Counted from the first letter of the stretch, positions 1 through 7,967 are shown. The stretch: DNA of 34,928 nucleotides from Mycobacterium hubeiense (GCF_002838065.1 NZ_PIZU01000045.1:1-34928), one strand, 5' to 3'. The notes: generated by a model not told the origin, from the letters alone. Program-made: numbers and translations.

Positions 1-54
1 CTCGGCATAACCACGACCTCGGGATAATTCGAATTATGCCGACCACGGCATAAC
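1..54. repeat. Cluster of CGGCATAA repeats, probable end of an unidentified mobile element
   Basis: The octamer CGGCATAA occurs at 3-10 and 46-53 and inverted at 34-41, with a one-base variant at 20-27. The inner two copies form a near-perfect palindrome at 20-41 centred on AATTCGAATT. Homology to the IS1634-type transposase begins directly after the last copy, so this cluster seems to mark where another element joined and removed the transposase N-terminus. Clustered short repeats are typical of recombinase or transposase binding ends. The element family is not identifiable from this fragment, and the window edge cuts it. Confidence 0.45.
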
Positions 55-850
55 AGCAAGGAGCGGCGCCTGGATCCGCAAATAACGGTCGGACTGCTCA
101 CCGACGCCAGCGGCCTACCGCTCAACGTCGCGGCGTTCGAGGGCAACCGGGCCGAGACCGCCACGATGGTGCCGGTAATCAACGAGTTCAAGGCCGCTCA
201 CCAGCTGTCCGATGTCACCGTGGTCGCCGATGCCGGGATGATCTCCGAAGCCAACCCGGTCGCGTTGCACGCAGCGAAATTGACCTACATCCTCGGCGCC
301 CGGATTCCGTTCTTACCTGACGTGGTGCGTGAATGGCGCGACAAGCATGCCGATGAGGCGATCCCCGACGGGCTGGTACTCACCCAGCCATGGCCGTCGA
401 CGAGCAGCGAGTAAGCACGCGGTATCCCGGATCGGGTGATCCACTACCAGTACCGACACGACAGGGCGCGAAAGACGTTGCGGGGCATCGATGAGCAGGT
501 GGCCAAGGCCCAACGCGCGGTTGACGGGCACGCCCCGGTCAAACGCAACCGCTACATCCAGCTCACCGGCGCCACCAAGAGCGTGAACCGCACGTTGGAG
601 GCCAAGACCCGCGCCCTGGCCGGCTGGAAGGGCTACACCACCAACCTGGTCGATCAGCCCGCGTCGTTCGTCATCGACGCCTATCACCAGTTGTGGCGCA
701 TCGAGAAGGCCTTCCGGATGTCCAAGCACGACCTACAGGCCCGCCCGATCTATCACCGCACCCGTGACTCGATCGAAGCGCACCTGACGGTCGTGTTCGC
801 CGCCATGGCGGTCTCGCACTGGATCGAGCACCAAACCGGCTGGAGCATCA
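55..850 (+). pseudogene. IS1634-family (IS4-like DDE) transposase remnant, truncated at both ends with an internal stop
   Basis: One reading frame encodes the middle and late part of an IS1634-type transposase. It runs from KERRLDPQITVGLL (about 58-99) through a DDE-type segment VVADAGMIS (about 223-249) to the late segment WRIEKAFRMSKHDLQARP (about 694-747) and HWIEHQTGW (about 817-843). The frame is broken by a TAA at 412-414, where the surrounding context (TSSE-stop-ARGIPDR) reads through in the same frame, so this is a nonsense mutation and not a frameshift. The N-terminal part is missing, replaced by the repeats at 1-54. Homology stops near 850, where an unrelated repeat sequence begins. 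Intact family members are roughly 450-550 residues; about 265 codons survive, so the copy should be inactive. Confidence 0.8.
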
Positions 851-853
851 AGA

Positions 854-896
854 CCCAACTCGGGACGATGTGCACTAATTTGGCCCAACTCGGGAC
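854..896. repeat. Tandem 13-bp direct repeats, possible end of another insertion sequence
   Basis: CCCAACTCGGGAC occurs at 854-866 and again at 884-896, exactly 30 bp apart, and a TGTGCAC sequence lies between the copies. This is where the transposase homology ends. Multiple repeats of this kind near a TGT terminus are known at the ends of IS21-family elements, but no transposase gene of that family is present, so the family assignment is only a suggestion. Confidence 0.35.
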
Positions 897-911
897 CGGC
901 CAGATTTTCTG

Positions 912-1196
912 CGTGTCCATTACATCTGTGAAAAGAACGGGTTCGACTGGCCGATTTGCCTTTAGTGCGGGAACACGTATGCCTGTGTAGCTGACCCTGA
1001 CGCGTTGGTGCTGGACCCGAACGTGACCGAGTAGCCGATGGTGCGAACGTTCAAGCCGGACTTACTAGCCGGATCCGGCGGGCTCGTCACCGTCATCACG
1101 GTCGAGGAGGACGGAATCGAAAGGGGCCTCAACGCGTGGCCGTCCAACGACACGGACACTCGCAAATACAACCGGCAGGAGGACGACGATGGGTAA
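912..1196 (+). pseudogene. Decayed reading frame upstream of the antitoxin-like gene, possible lost toxin partner
   Basis: A single frame from 912 to the TAA at 1194-1196 reads as about 94 codons and is interrupted by TAG at 963-965 and 1032-1034. The first part contains a Cys-rich stretch (WPIC, L, stop, CG). The last part can be read as a 52-residue ORF from ATG 1038. Its stop overlaps the start of the next gene (ATG at 1189), the tight coupling seen in toxin-antitoxin pairs. I do not recognise the protein. The rest of the 338-nt gap between 851 and 1188 holds only the direct repeats listed separately. Confidence 0.25.
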
Positions 1197-1521
1197 GCGA
1201 CTCGAGCAGGCGCTGGCCGAACAAGACGAGATCGAGGCCGCTGCGGCTGACCACGCGGACCAGCCCATCCCGCCGCATGTGAAAGTGAGCAGGCCGAACC
1301 GGGCGCTCAGCAGGGTGTTGCAGGTGCGGCTTGACCCCGATGAGTTCGAGGCGATCGAGCGGATCGCCGCAGAGCGCGGATTGCCGGCGTCGACGGTTGC
1401 GCGCGAGCGGCTGCTGGCCATGATCGCCGAGGACCAGGCAGACGACCTGGATGTAGCGGCGCAGGTGGCGGCGGCTGCGGATCGGATCAAGGAGTTGGTC
1501 GCGCGGGGTGTACGCACTTAG
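1189..1521 (+). CDS. Ribbon-helix-helix (CopG/Arc-like) antitoxin-type DNA-binding protein
   Basis: This is a 110-residue protein with an acidic, Ala-rich N-terminal helix (residues 1-25) and a proline-rich linker. A ribbon-helix-helix fold follows at about 41-78: a beta strand LQVRLDPDEFEAIE, then helix-turn-helix-like IAAERGLPASTVARERLL. Such proteins usually act as the DNA-binding antitoxin of a type II toxin-antitoxin pair and repress their own operon. The ATG is preceded by AGGAGGACGACG, a strong ribosome binding site, which supports this start. The upstream overlapping frame is degenerate and no toxin is visible downstream, so this may be an orphan antitoxin left in the IS-rich segment. 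Another RHH regulator role is possible. Confidence 0.65.
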   Translation: MGKRLEQALAEQDEIEAAAADHADQPIPPHVKVSRPNRALSRVLQVRLDPDEFEAIERIAAERGLPASTVARERLLAMIAEDQADDLDVAAQVAAAADRIKELVARGVRT

Positions 1522-1540
1522 TAGTTTGCAGGTCGCCCCG

Positions 1541-2305
1541 ATGGGTCATCATGACGAGGTGAACCTCATTCCCACGCCCAAGGCGAAGATCAGCGACGCC
1601 GACATCGCCGATGTACTGGGCCGCGCCGTGCAGATCATCGATCCACTCCTCGACATCTTGGCCGAAACCGATCCGCTGGGGCTGAAACATCGCACCCGAC
1701 ACCTCGGCGACGGCGACGGCGCCGTCGACAAGATTCAGGACACGCTGGCGCGGGTGCTCAACATCGCCGACGTGCCGGGGACGTCGGCGTGGGACGGCAT
1801 GGATCTCGATGCCCGCGTCAACTGGTGGGTGCGACGCGTCGGGGCGTTGAACAACGTTGCCGTCGCCTTCCCCGGATTTCTCGGCGTCATCGCCGACCGG
1901 CTACCGATCCAGGATCTGCTCGGGTTCGCCAACCAGGCCATCGTGTTGTGCGCCGTGGCGCGCGAACACGGCGTCACCGACCGCCAAGCGCAGGTCCGCC
2001 TGCTGGCGTCGGTGTTGTGCCACCGCGAGCTGCCGCCGAGCACGGTGCCAGACGACACCGACGAGGAGCTGATCCAGTTCTCCGCGACGCCGGCCGGCGT
2101 CGTCCGCGCGCTCTGGAGTTTGGCGGGTCTGCTGAACGCCATCAGAGACGAACTCGCCCGGCGCCCGCATCCCCGCGCCGTCTTCCGGGTGTTGGGCATG
2201 CTGCCGGCGGTCGGCGCCGTCGTCGACTACTTCGGCGAATTCGGCGCCCTGCAGCGCGCCGCGGAAGCCGGCCGGCAGTGGATCGGGCAGCATTCGACGC
2301 AATGA
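1541..2305 (+). CDS. Hypothetical protein with hydrophobic C-terminal helices
   Basis: The product is about 254 residues with no catalytic motif that I recognise. The N-terminal third is charged. The central part (PGFLGVIADRLPIQDLLGF, then NQAIVLCAVAREHGVT) and the C-terminal part (RVLGMLPAVGAVVDYFGEFG) have the Pro/Gly-rich amphipathic helices seen in EcsC/DUF697-like proteins; that resemblance is by eye only. The start is uncertain: ATG 1541 is used here, GTG 1559 is a good alternative, and the frame is open further upstream to 1508. The stop overlaps the next start as ATGA (2302-2305), so it is translationally coupled to the YbaK-like gene, the only functional hint. Confidence 0.6.
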   Translation: MGHHDEVNLIPTPKAKISDADIADVLGRAVQIIDPLLDILAETDPLGLKHRTRHLGDGDGAVDKIQDTLARVLNIADVPGTSAWDGMDLDARVNWWVRRVGALNNVAVAFPGFLGVIADRLPIQDLLGFANQAIVLCAVAREHGVTDRQAQVRLLASVLCHRELPPSTVPDDTDEELIQFSATPAGVVRALWSLAGLLNAIRDELARRPHPRAVFRVLGMLPAVGAVVDYFGEFGALQRAAEAGRQWIGQHSTQ

Positions 2306-2718
2306 ACGAACGCAATTCCCGTGTCGCCGCCGCTCTGCAGAATCTCGGTATCGAGCCCGCAATCCGAATCCTCGACGAGGACGCCAAGACCGCCGTCGCG
2401 GCGGCGCGCCAGCTGGGGTGCGAGGTCGGCGCCATCGCCAACAGCCTGGTGTTCGCCTGCGACGGCGAGCCGCTGCTGGTGATGGCCAGCGGCGCCAGCC
2501 GAGTGGACACCGACCTGCTCGCCGCGTCCCTCCGTGCCGGCGAGATATCGAAGGCCACACCGCAACTGGTACGCACCGCGACCGGTCAGGCGATCGGGGG
2601 AGTGGCGCCGACCGGTCATCCCCGCAGACTGCGCACCCTCGTCGATGAGACACTGTCGCGCTATCCGGTGATCTGGACCGCCGCCGGCACCGCCGACTCG
2701 GTGATGCCGCTGACCTGA
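2302..2718 (+). CDS. YbaK/EbsC-family aminoacyl-tRNA deacylase
   Basis: This 138-residue protein has the YbaK/ProX editing-domain pattern: TAVAAARQLGCEVGAIANSL (residues about 33-52), a central LLVMASGASRVD strand-turn, and ATGQAIGGVAPTGHP (about 95-109) near the C-terminus, with the GxxPxGH signature. Family members hydrolyse mischarged tRNAs such as Cys-tRNA(Pro) or Ala-tRNA(Pro) in trans in the cytoplasm. The length is normal for the stand-alone family. The start ATG 2302 overlaps the stop of the preceding gene. The exact tRNA specificity cannot be read from sequence. Confidence 0.88.
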   Translation: MNERNSRVAAALQNLGIEPAIRILDEDAKTAVAAARQLGCEVGAIANSLVFACDGEPLLVMASGASRVDTDLLAASLRAGEISKATPQLVRTATGQAIGGVAPTGHPRRLRTLVDETLSRYPVIWTAAGTADSVMPLT

Positions 2719-2914
2719 CCGGAAAATGCGTAACTGATGTGCCTGGTGGTGCTGGTGAGGCGAATTTTCACGCCTACGAGGCGTCCCCTGAAGGAAAAGT
2801 AGAGCTACGAGCAATTGCTGACCATCACCGAGGGCACTGCGATGCGGGTGCGATGACTTTCTGCCCGCACTCGGGTCAACACTGAAGACGAACACCATCG
2901 GAAGGAGCATCGCA
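2719..2914. other. Intergenic region before the DUF899 gene
   Basis: This 196-nt gap has no convincing gene. A 21-codon ORF (ATG 2737, TAG 2800-2802) lacks a good ribosome binding site. The end of the gap carries the ribosome binding site AAGGAG at about 2901-2906 for the next gene. I see no clear promoter hexamers. Confidence 0.5.
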
Positions 2915-3619
2915 ATGGCTAGCGAGTCAGTCACAACGTCAGCCAAGCCGCCAGTGGTCGACCAGCAGACGTGGCGCGCCGCCCTCGACGAGCTGCGGCG
3001 GCGGGAGAAGGCCGCAACGCGCGAACTGGACGCGATCGCCGCCGCCCGCCGCCGGTTGCCCATGGTGGAGCTGCCGGACTACACGCTGATCGGCGCCGAG
3101 GGCCCCATTCGCCTGGTCGACATCTTCAAGGGACGGTCGCAGCTCATCACCTACCACCACATGTGGACCGACGGCGCGGAGTGGCATTGCGGCGGTTGCA
3201 CGGGATTCACGTCGCAGTTCACCCGGCTGGAGTTCCTCGACAACTATGACGCCCGCTTCGTCATCGTCACCAACGGACCGATCGAGGAGGCGCTGGCCTA
3301 CCGCGACAAAGTGGGCAACAAGATGGAGTGGTACTCGTCGTCGCAGAGCAGCTTCGGCGCCGACGTCGACGCGCCCCCCGGCGGCGGCTTCGCGGTCAAC
3401 GTGTTCCTGCGCGACGGTGAAAAGGTTTACCGGACATGGCATACCAACGGCCGCGGGACCGAACAGCTCAGCCACACCTTCGCGCTGATCGACATCCTGC
3501 CGTACGGCCGTCAGGAGGAATGGCAGGACTCTCCTGAGGGGTGGCCCAAGCGACCGACCTATTCGGGCTGGCTGGACAGTCCCGATATCGCACGGTTCTA
3601 CGGGAAAGGCAACGCATGA
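2915..3619 (+). CDS. DUF899 family (thioredoxin-like fold) protein
   Basis: A 234-residue protein of the DUF899 type, a thioredoxin-fold family of unproven function found widely in actinobacteria. Features seen are the helical N-terminus with WRAALDELRRREKAATRELD (residues 20-39), the LPMVELPDYTL segment, the conserved HHMW (about 80-83), the Cys-containing WHCGGCTGF (about 90-98, a CGGC redox-like pair) and the C-terminal HTFALIDILPYGRQEEW. An AAGGAG ribosome binding site precedes ATG 2915. The stop overlaps the next gene's ATG (3616-3619), so it is coupled to an SRPBCC protein, a common partner for this family. A redox role is an inference from the fold and the CxxC motif. Confidence 0.85.
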   Translation: MASESVTTSAKPPVVDQQTWRAALDELRRREKAATRELDAIAAARRRLPMVELPDYTLIGAEGPIRLVDIFKGRSQLITYHHMWTDGAEWHCGGCTGFTSQFTRLEFLDNYDARFVIVTNGPIEEALAYRDKVGNKMEWYSSSQSSFGADVDAPPGGGFAVNVFLRDGEKVYRTWHTNGRGTEQLSHTFALIDILPYGRQEEWQDSPEGWPKRPTYSGWLDSPDIARFYGKGNA

Positions 3620-4086
3620 CCGACCGTGAATGTTTTGTCGTCACACGCACCATCGACGCCACGCCGGCGGAGGTCTTCGCCGTGCTGGCCGACCCGACGC
3701 GGCACAAGGACACCGAGCCCGGCGACTGGGTGCGCGACGCGGTCGATACCGAGCCCATCACGGGGACGGGGCAGATATTCGCGGTCAACATGTTTCTCGA
3801 GTTCGCCGGCGGGCATTACGTCATGCACAACCTGGTCAACGTTTTCGAGAAGGACCGCGCGATCGGCTGGCTGCCGGGACAGCTCGACGACGCGGGCAAC
3901 CACGACCCCGGCGGCTGGAGCTGGCGCTACGACCTCGCCCCCAACGGTGACGGCACCGAGGTGACGCTCACCTACGACTGGACGGGCACACCGCAGAGCT
4001 TCCGCGACGAAATCGGTGGCATGCCGCCATTCCCGGAGCAGTTCCTCGTGGAATCGCTTGAAGCGCTGGCGCGTTCGGTCAAGTAG
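3616..4086 (+). CDS. SRPBCC (START/AHSA1-like) domain protein
   Basis: This 156-residue protein begins with the usual SRPBCC strand and helix (VTRTIDATPAEVFAVLADPTR, residues about 9-29). It continues with the beta-sheet elements, WSWRYDLAPNGDGTEVTLTYDW (about 106-127), and ends with the long C-terminal helix FPEQFLVESLEALARSV. The fold makes a hydrophobic ligand cavity, and members bind lipids, polyketides or other hydrophobic molecules. No ligand can be inferred. It overlaps the DUF899 gene by 4 nt and converges with the acyl-CoA dehydrogenase pair, leaving only 21 nt between stop codons. Confidence 0.85.
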   Translation: MTDRECFVVTRTIDATPAEVFAVLADPTRHKDTEPGDWVRDAVDTEPITGTGQIFAVNMFLEFAGGHYVMHNLVNVFEKDRAIGWLPGQLDDAGNHDPGGWSWRYDLAPNGDGTEVTLTYDWTGTPQSFRDEIGGMPPFPEQFLVESLEALARSVK

Positions 4087-4107
4087 GCACGAGGCACGCG
4101 CCGCGAG

Positions 4108-5217
4108 TCAGCCTCGCGTCAGCTCCGCATACCTTGCGACGTGGTAGTCGGTCGACCCGTATTCGTACTGCATCGCAGTCAGCCGCTTGAAGTAGTGGCC
4201 GATCGCGAGCTCCTCCGTCATCCCCATGCCGCCGTGCAGCTGCACCGCGTTCTGCCCGACGAACCTCGCCGCCCGCCCGAAGGTCGCCTTTGCCGCCGAC
4301 GCCGCACGGGCCCGCACTGACGGCTCCGACGACAGATTCAGCACCGCTAGATACACCGCGGCGACCGCCTGCTCGACCTCCATGTGCATATCGACCATCC
4401 GATGCTGCAGCACCTGGAAGGTGCCGATCGGTTGCCCGAACTGCTGACGTTGCTTGCAGTACTCGACGGTGTCGGCCAACACCTTTCGCATACACCCCAC
4501 GGCCTCGGCGCACACTGCTGCGGCGCCTTCGTCACGCGCCTGCGCGATCGACGGCCACGCCTGACCCTCCTCGCCCAATAACGCATCGCCGGGCAGCCGC
4601 ACGTCGTCGAACTCGATGTCGGCAGCGCGCTTGTCGTCGATGGTCCGGTAGTTGTGCGCGACGATGCCGGGGTGCCCCGCATCAAGCAGGAACAGCGAGA
4701 TTCCCGACGACGTGCGTGCGGTGACCAACAATTGTGTCGCCAGCGGGGCGCTCATCACGACGATCTTCGAACCCCGCACCACCCATTCGCCGCCGTCGAG
4801 GTGCGCGGTCGTCGACACGTCCTGCCAGTGGTCTCCGGACCCGGGCTCGGCCGCGGCCAATGCCACGATCGCCGTGCCCGCGACGACCTTCTCCAGCAGC
4901 GCTGATGCGCCTGCGCGGTGCAGCAGACCGGCCGCAACCACCGCGCAGTCCACATACGGTTCGACCACCAGCGCATGCCCCAGCGCCTCGGCGATCACCA
5001 TCATTTCCACTGGGCCGCCGCCGATTCCGCCCACTTCTTCGGGCAGGGTGGCGCCGAGGATACCGAGCTCGTCGGCGAACGCCCGCCAGATGTCGGGCTG
5101 CCAGCCGGCGCCGGTCTTGGCGGCGGCCCGGCTCTTCTCCAGGTCGTAGCGGGTCGACAAGAACTTGGTGAGCCCGTCGCGCAGCAGCTCTTGTTCCTTG
5201 GTCAGGGTGAAGTCCAT
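4108..5217 (-). CDS. Acyl-CoA dehydrogenase, small subunit of a tandem FadE pair
   Basis: This 369-residue protein of the acyl-CoA dehydrogenase fold oxidises an acyl-CoA thioester to the 2,3-enoyl-CoA with FAD. It has an N-terminal helical domain, a middle beta domain (about 120-220) and a C-terminal helical domain with the FAD-contact sequence RQQFGQPIGTFQVLQHRM and LHGGMGMTEE. The usual catalytic Glu of the short/medium-chain family (YEGTSEIQ motif) is missing: the aligned stretch is YEYGSTDYH at 351-359, with Tyr353 before the glycine. The start ATG directly abuts the stop of the upstream fadE (TAG at 5218-5220, ATG at 5217), so the two are co-translated. This layout matches mycobacterial alpha2beta2 FadE pairs such as those of cholesterol degradation. 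Confidence 0.9.
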   Translation of the reverse strand: MDFTLTKEQELLRDGLTKFLSTRYDLEKSRAAAKTGAGWQPDIWRAFADELGILGATLPEEVGGIGGGPVEMMVIAEALGHALVVEPYVDCAVVAAGLLHRAGASALLEKVVAGTAIVALAAAEPGSGDHWQDVSTTAHLDGGEWVVRGSKIVVMSAPLATQLLVTARTSSGISLFLLDAGHPGIVAHNYRTIDDKRAADIEFDDVRLPGDALLGEEGQAWPSIAQARDEGAAAVCAEAVGCMRKVLADTVEYCKQRQQFGQPIGTFQVLQHRMVDMHMEVEQAVAAVYLAVLNLSSEPSVRARAASAAKATFGRAARFVGQNAVQLHGGMGMTEELAIGHYFKRLTAMQYEYGSTDYHVARYAELTRG

Positions 5218-6450
5218 CTATAGCCCCAATTCCGCCTTGGCCAGGATATTTCGCTGAATCTCGTTGCTACCGGCGTAGATTGAGCCAGCTCTGTCGTTGA
5301 AGTACCGCAGTGGCGCGACCGCCTGCCAGGGTTCGCCGCTGACGTAACCGTCGGCCGGCGGCTCGAAATCGGCGATCGGTCCGCCGGGGCGGGTGGCATG
5401 CGGTTGGTACACGCGACCCCGCGGCCCGGCCGCCTCCATCGCCAGTTCGGTGAGCGTTTGACTCAGTTCGGTGCCGAGGATCTTGAGCATCGACGACGCC
5501 GTTCCGGGGTTGCCGCCCCCGGCCACCGCGGCCAGCACCCGGTACTCGAGGATCTCGAGCACCTCGGTGCGGATTCGCGCGTCGGCGAGCTTGCGCCCGA
5601 ACGCCGGATCGTCAAGCAGCACACCGCCCGCCGGGCCAGGTGCCTCGGCAGATACCGAAGCAATCTGTTCGGCCATCACCTGCAGCGCGGGCGCGACCGC
5701 GCCTCCGCCTCGCTCGAACTCCAGCAGATACTTCGCGACGGTCCAACCGTCGTCGATTCGGCCGACCACGTTGGTCTTCGGCACGCGCACCCCGTCGAAG
5801 AACACCTGGTTCTGGATCTCCTCGCCGGAGGTCATCACCAGCGGGCGGATCTCGATGCCCGGTGACGTCATGTCGATGAGTACGAACGTGATGCCCTGCT
5901 GCTTCTTGCCCGTCCGTGACGTGCGGACCAGTGCGAACATCCAATTCGCTTCACGCGCATGCGTTGTCCAGATCTTGCTGCCGGTGCAGACGAGGTCGTC
6001 TCCGTCGTCGACGGCGGCCATCGACAGCGCCGCCAGGTCCGATCCCGCCTCGGGTTCGGAGTAACCCTGACAGAAGAACACTTCGCCGGTGAGGATGCGC
6101 GGCAGGAAGTAGTCCTTTTGCGCGTCGGTGCCGAACGCGATCAGCGCGTGCGCGACCATCCGAATTCCCATGGGCGACAACGAAGGCGCCCCCGCCAACG
6201 TCGACTCCCTGCTGAAGATGTAGTGCTGGGTCAGGCTCCAGTCGCAGCCGCCGTACTCCACCGGCCACGCGGGGGCCGCCCACCCGCGCTCGTGCAGGAT
6301 CCGCTGCCACTTCATGCTCGCGTCGTGATCGGCGTAGACGCTGGTCATCAATCGGCCGGCCTGCCGCAGCTCCGGCGTCAGCTTCTCGTCGAGAAACTCG
6401 CGCACCTCGTCGCGGAATGCGAGGTCGCTCGCCGACCAGTCCAGATCCAT
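5218..6450 (-). CDS. Acyl-CoA dehydrogenase, large subunit of a tandem FadE pair
   Basis: This 410-residue FadE-type protein is cotranscribed with the adjacent 369-residue FadE. The middle domain contains FCQGYSEPEAGSDLA, the typical substrate/FAD strand, and the tail reads YAGSNEIQRNILAKAEL. Ala393 lies at the position of the usual catalytic Glu, and the QRxQFG FAD motif is not visible here although it is in the partner, so each subunit looks incomplete alone. In known mycobacterial heterotetramers the catalytic Glu sits elsewhere in one subunit and FAD sites form at the interface; that this pair does the same is inference. ATG 6450 follows GGGGAGG. The promoter lies in the end of the upstream tetR gene. 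Confidence 0.9.
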   Translation of the reverse strand: MDLDWSASDLAFRDEVREFLDEKLTPELRQAGRLMTSVYADHDASMKWQRILHERGWAAPAWPVEYGGCDWSLTQHYIFSRESTLAGAPSLSPMGIRMVAHALIAFGTDAQKDYFLPRILTGEVFFCQGYSEPEAGSDLAALSMAAVDDGDDLVCTGSKIWTTHAREANWMFALVRTSRTGKKQQGITFVLIDMTSPGIEIRPLVMTSGEEIQNQVFFDGVRVPKTNVVGRIDDGWTVAKYLLEFERGGGAVAPALQVMAEQIASVSAEAPGPAGGVLLDDPAFGRKLADARIRTEVLEILEYRVLAAVAGGGNPGTASSMLKILGTELSQTLTELAMEAAGPRGRVYQPHATRPGGPIADFEPPADGYVSGEPWQAVAPLRYFNDRAGSIYAGSNEIQRNILAKAELGL

Positions 6451-6480
6451 GGCCTCCCCTGCCTGCCGTTCGGTACAGAC

Positions 6481-6509
6481 ATAGTAAACCTAGTTACTCA
6501 ACTCGACAA
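6481..6509 (-). promoter_or_regulatory. Promoter of the fadE pair with an overlapping palindromic operator
   Basis: On the minus strand a -35 TTGTCG (6504-6509) and a -10 TACTAT (6481-6486) are separated by 17 bp and point at the fadE start 31 nt away. A palindrome, AGTAA-N6-TTACT (6483-6498), lies between them and overlaps the -10, a classical repressor position. The stop codon of the upstream tetR gene falls within the palindrome. The adjacent TetR protein is the obvious candidate repressor, but the binding is an inference. Confidence 0.6.
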
Positions 6510-7177
6510 AGCTGCCGGGCCCCAGCGCGGTCGTCGCTAGTCGGCGACGTTGGTGCGCAGGGATTCTCGCGCCAGAAACTGTCGGAATACACCAGCGAGG
6601 TGTCGCTGACGATCGCTGGGAGCAGCAGTTCCCAGGTCTGGGCCACTCGGTCCCGAAGGGACCCGCCGGCGGTTCTGGAGATCAGCTCCGTGCCCAGCAG
6701 CGCACCGATGACCGTGTCGGTGACGCCCTGCGGATCGAGGTCCGGGCGCAGGTCACCTTCGGCGCAGGCTTGCGCGAGGCCGGCGGCGAACAACGTCCGC
6801 CACTCGTTTACGGTGCGCCGCGCCGCCTCATTGAACTCGACGAACACCCGGACAAGCTGCGTGGCGACCCGCGCGAACGTGTCGGTGCTCAACTGTTCGG
6901 CCACCAGGAAGACACCGTGGATGATGCCCTCGAGCGCCGGTCCGGGTGATTCATTGATGCTGCGGAACGAAGCGAGCAGGTTGGCGGCGCCTGCGTCGAT
7001 GATCGCCGACGCGAGGGACTCCTTGGAGTCGAAGTGGTAGTAGAACGCTCCCTTGGTCAGTTCGGCGCGTTCCAGGATGTTGCCCAATCCCGCAGCTGGA
7101 TAACCGATTTCGTCGAACAGATCCACAGCGGAATCGATGAGGCGTTGCCGGGTTACCTCGGAACGGGCTTGGGGCAC
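6494..7177 (-). CDS. TetR/AcrR-family transcriptional regulator (ScbR-like)
   Basis: The 227-residue protein has an N-terminal TetR helix-turn-helix: TRQRLIDSAVDLFDEIGY, then LGNILERAELTKGAFYYHFD (residues about 32-51), whose GAFYYHF recognition turn is typical. The C-terminal ligand domain resembles gamma-butyrolactone-type/ScbR regulators. The start is GTG at 7177, preceded by GGGAGG; a TATGAT on the minus strand (7229-7234) could be its -10. The gene lies directly upstream of the fadE pair and on the same strand, and the pair's operator lies in its own 3' end, so it probably controls them in response to an acyl-CoA or related ligand. The last 20 or so residues are an Arg/Ser/Pro-rich tail. 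Confidence 0.9.
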   Translation of the reverse strand: MPQARSEVTRQRLIDSAVDLFDEIGYPAAGLGNILERAELTKGAFYYHFDSKESLASAIIDAGAANLLASFRSINESPGPALEGIIHGVFLVAEQLSTDTFARVATQLVRVFVEFNEAARRTVNEWRTLFAAGLAQACAEGDLRPDLDPQGVTDTVIGALLGTELISRTAGGSLRDRVAQTWELLLPAIVSDTSLVYSDSFWRENPCAPTSPTSDDRAGARQLCRVE

Positions 7178-7270
7178 CGAGTACCTCCCGAAGGTCCGTC
7201 ACGTCGAATCAGGCGTACGTGCTCGGCGATCATAGAACACCGGCCTGCAGGGGCGTGACGTTCTTGATCG

Positions 7271-7906
7271 TCAGTGCGGTGCGCCGACCGATGAACTCGG
7301 TGAGGTAGTCGAGCCGGTCGGGTTGGCGAACCCCGGCAACGTGAGCAGCCAGCAGTTCTCGAGGTCGGTGAGGAAGCGTTCGGGCGCTGCGAAGTCACTG
7401 GTTTGGCGTAACCCGAGATAGAGCGAAACAAGTACTCTGGCAATGTTTTCGGGAGTACGGGCAGCTACGACGTCACCGTCGCTGACCGCGCGCCTGGCGA
7501 TGTCGGCGAAGCCCGTCACCCACTCACCGAGCACACGGTCCGAGAGCCCGTCGGAGCGCCCGATCGATCCGAGCAGATTCAGGCCGGCGCGAGCCATCGC
7601 CTCGCCGATGTCGGCGGTCGCGATGACGTACGAGATATCGATGAGTGTCTCCATGCCGGAGAGTTGCCGGCCGAGCAGGTCGGCGACCGCAGTCTGGCCG
7701 ATCGCCGCGCGCTGTTCGACGACGGCCGTGGCCAGGGCCCGCTTCGACCGGAAGTGAAAATACATGGCGCCCTTGGTGACTTCGGCGTCGGCGAGGATAT
7801 CGTCGAGGCTCACGTCGCTGTAGGGCTTGTGGGCGAATTGGCGCGAGGCGGCCCGCAGGATCTGCAGTCGCGTGGCGTCGGCGCGTCGATCGATTTGTTC
7901 GGTCAC
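7271..7906 (-). CDS. TetR/AcrR-family transcriptional regulator
   Basis: This 211-residue protein has a TetR DNA-binding domain (TRLQILRAASRQFAHKPY, then LDDILADAEVTKGAMYFHFR at about 34-53) and a helical ligand domain. It is similar in layout to the neighbouring tetR gene on the same strand, so the pair may be an old duplication, although the ligand domains differ. The start is GTG 7906. Its own upstream region (7907-8157) contains two copies of an operator-like 13-mer, which suggests autoregulation and possibly control of the divergent FAD-domain gene. Confidence 0.88.
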   Translation of the reverse strand: MTEQIDRRADATRLQILRAASRQFAHKPYSDVSLDDILADAEVTKGAMYFHFRSKRALATAVVEQRAAIGQTAVADLLGRQLSGMETLIDISYVIATADIGEAMARAGLNLLGSIGRSDGLSDRVLGEWVTGFADIARRAVSDGDVVAARTPENIARVLVSLYLGLRQTSDFAAPERFLTDLENCWLLTLPGFANPTGSTTSPSSSVGAPH

Positions 7907-7967
7907 AGGCCGAGGCCGCCTCGCACGTTTCTCAAGAACATATTTCTTTCATTCCAGGACGGCTAAA

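Noticed and set aside
2737..2802. A 21-codon ORF (MCLVVLVRRIFTPT...) before the DUF899 gene
   Set aside because: There is no good ribosome binding site and no motif that I can tie to known leader peptides, so it is probably chance.
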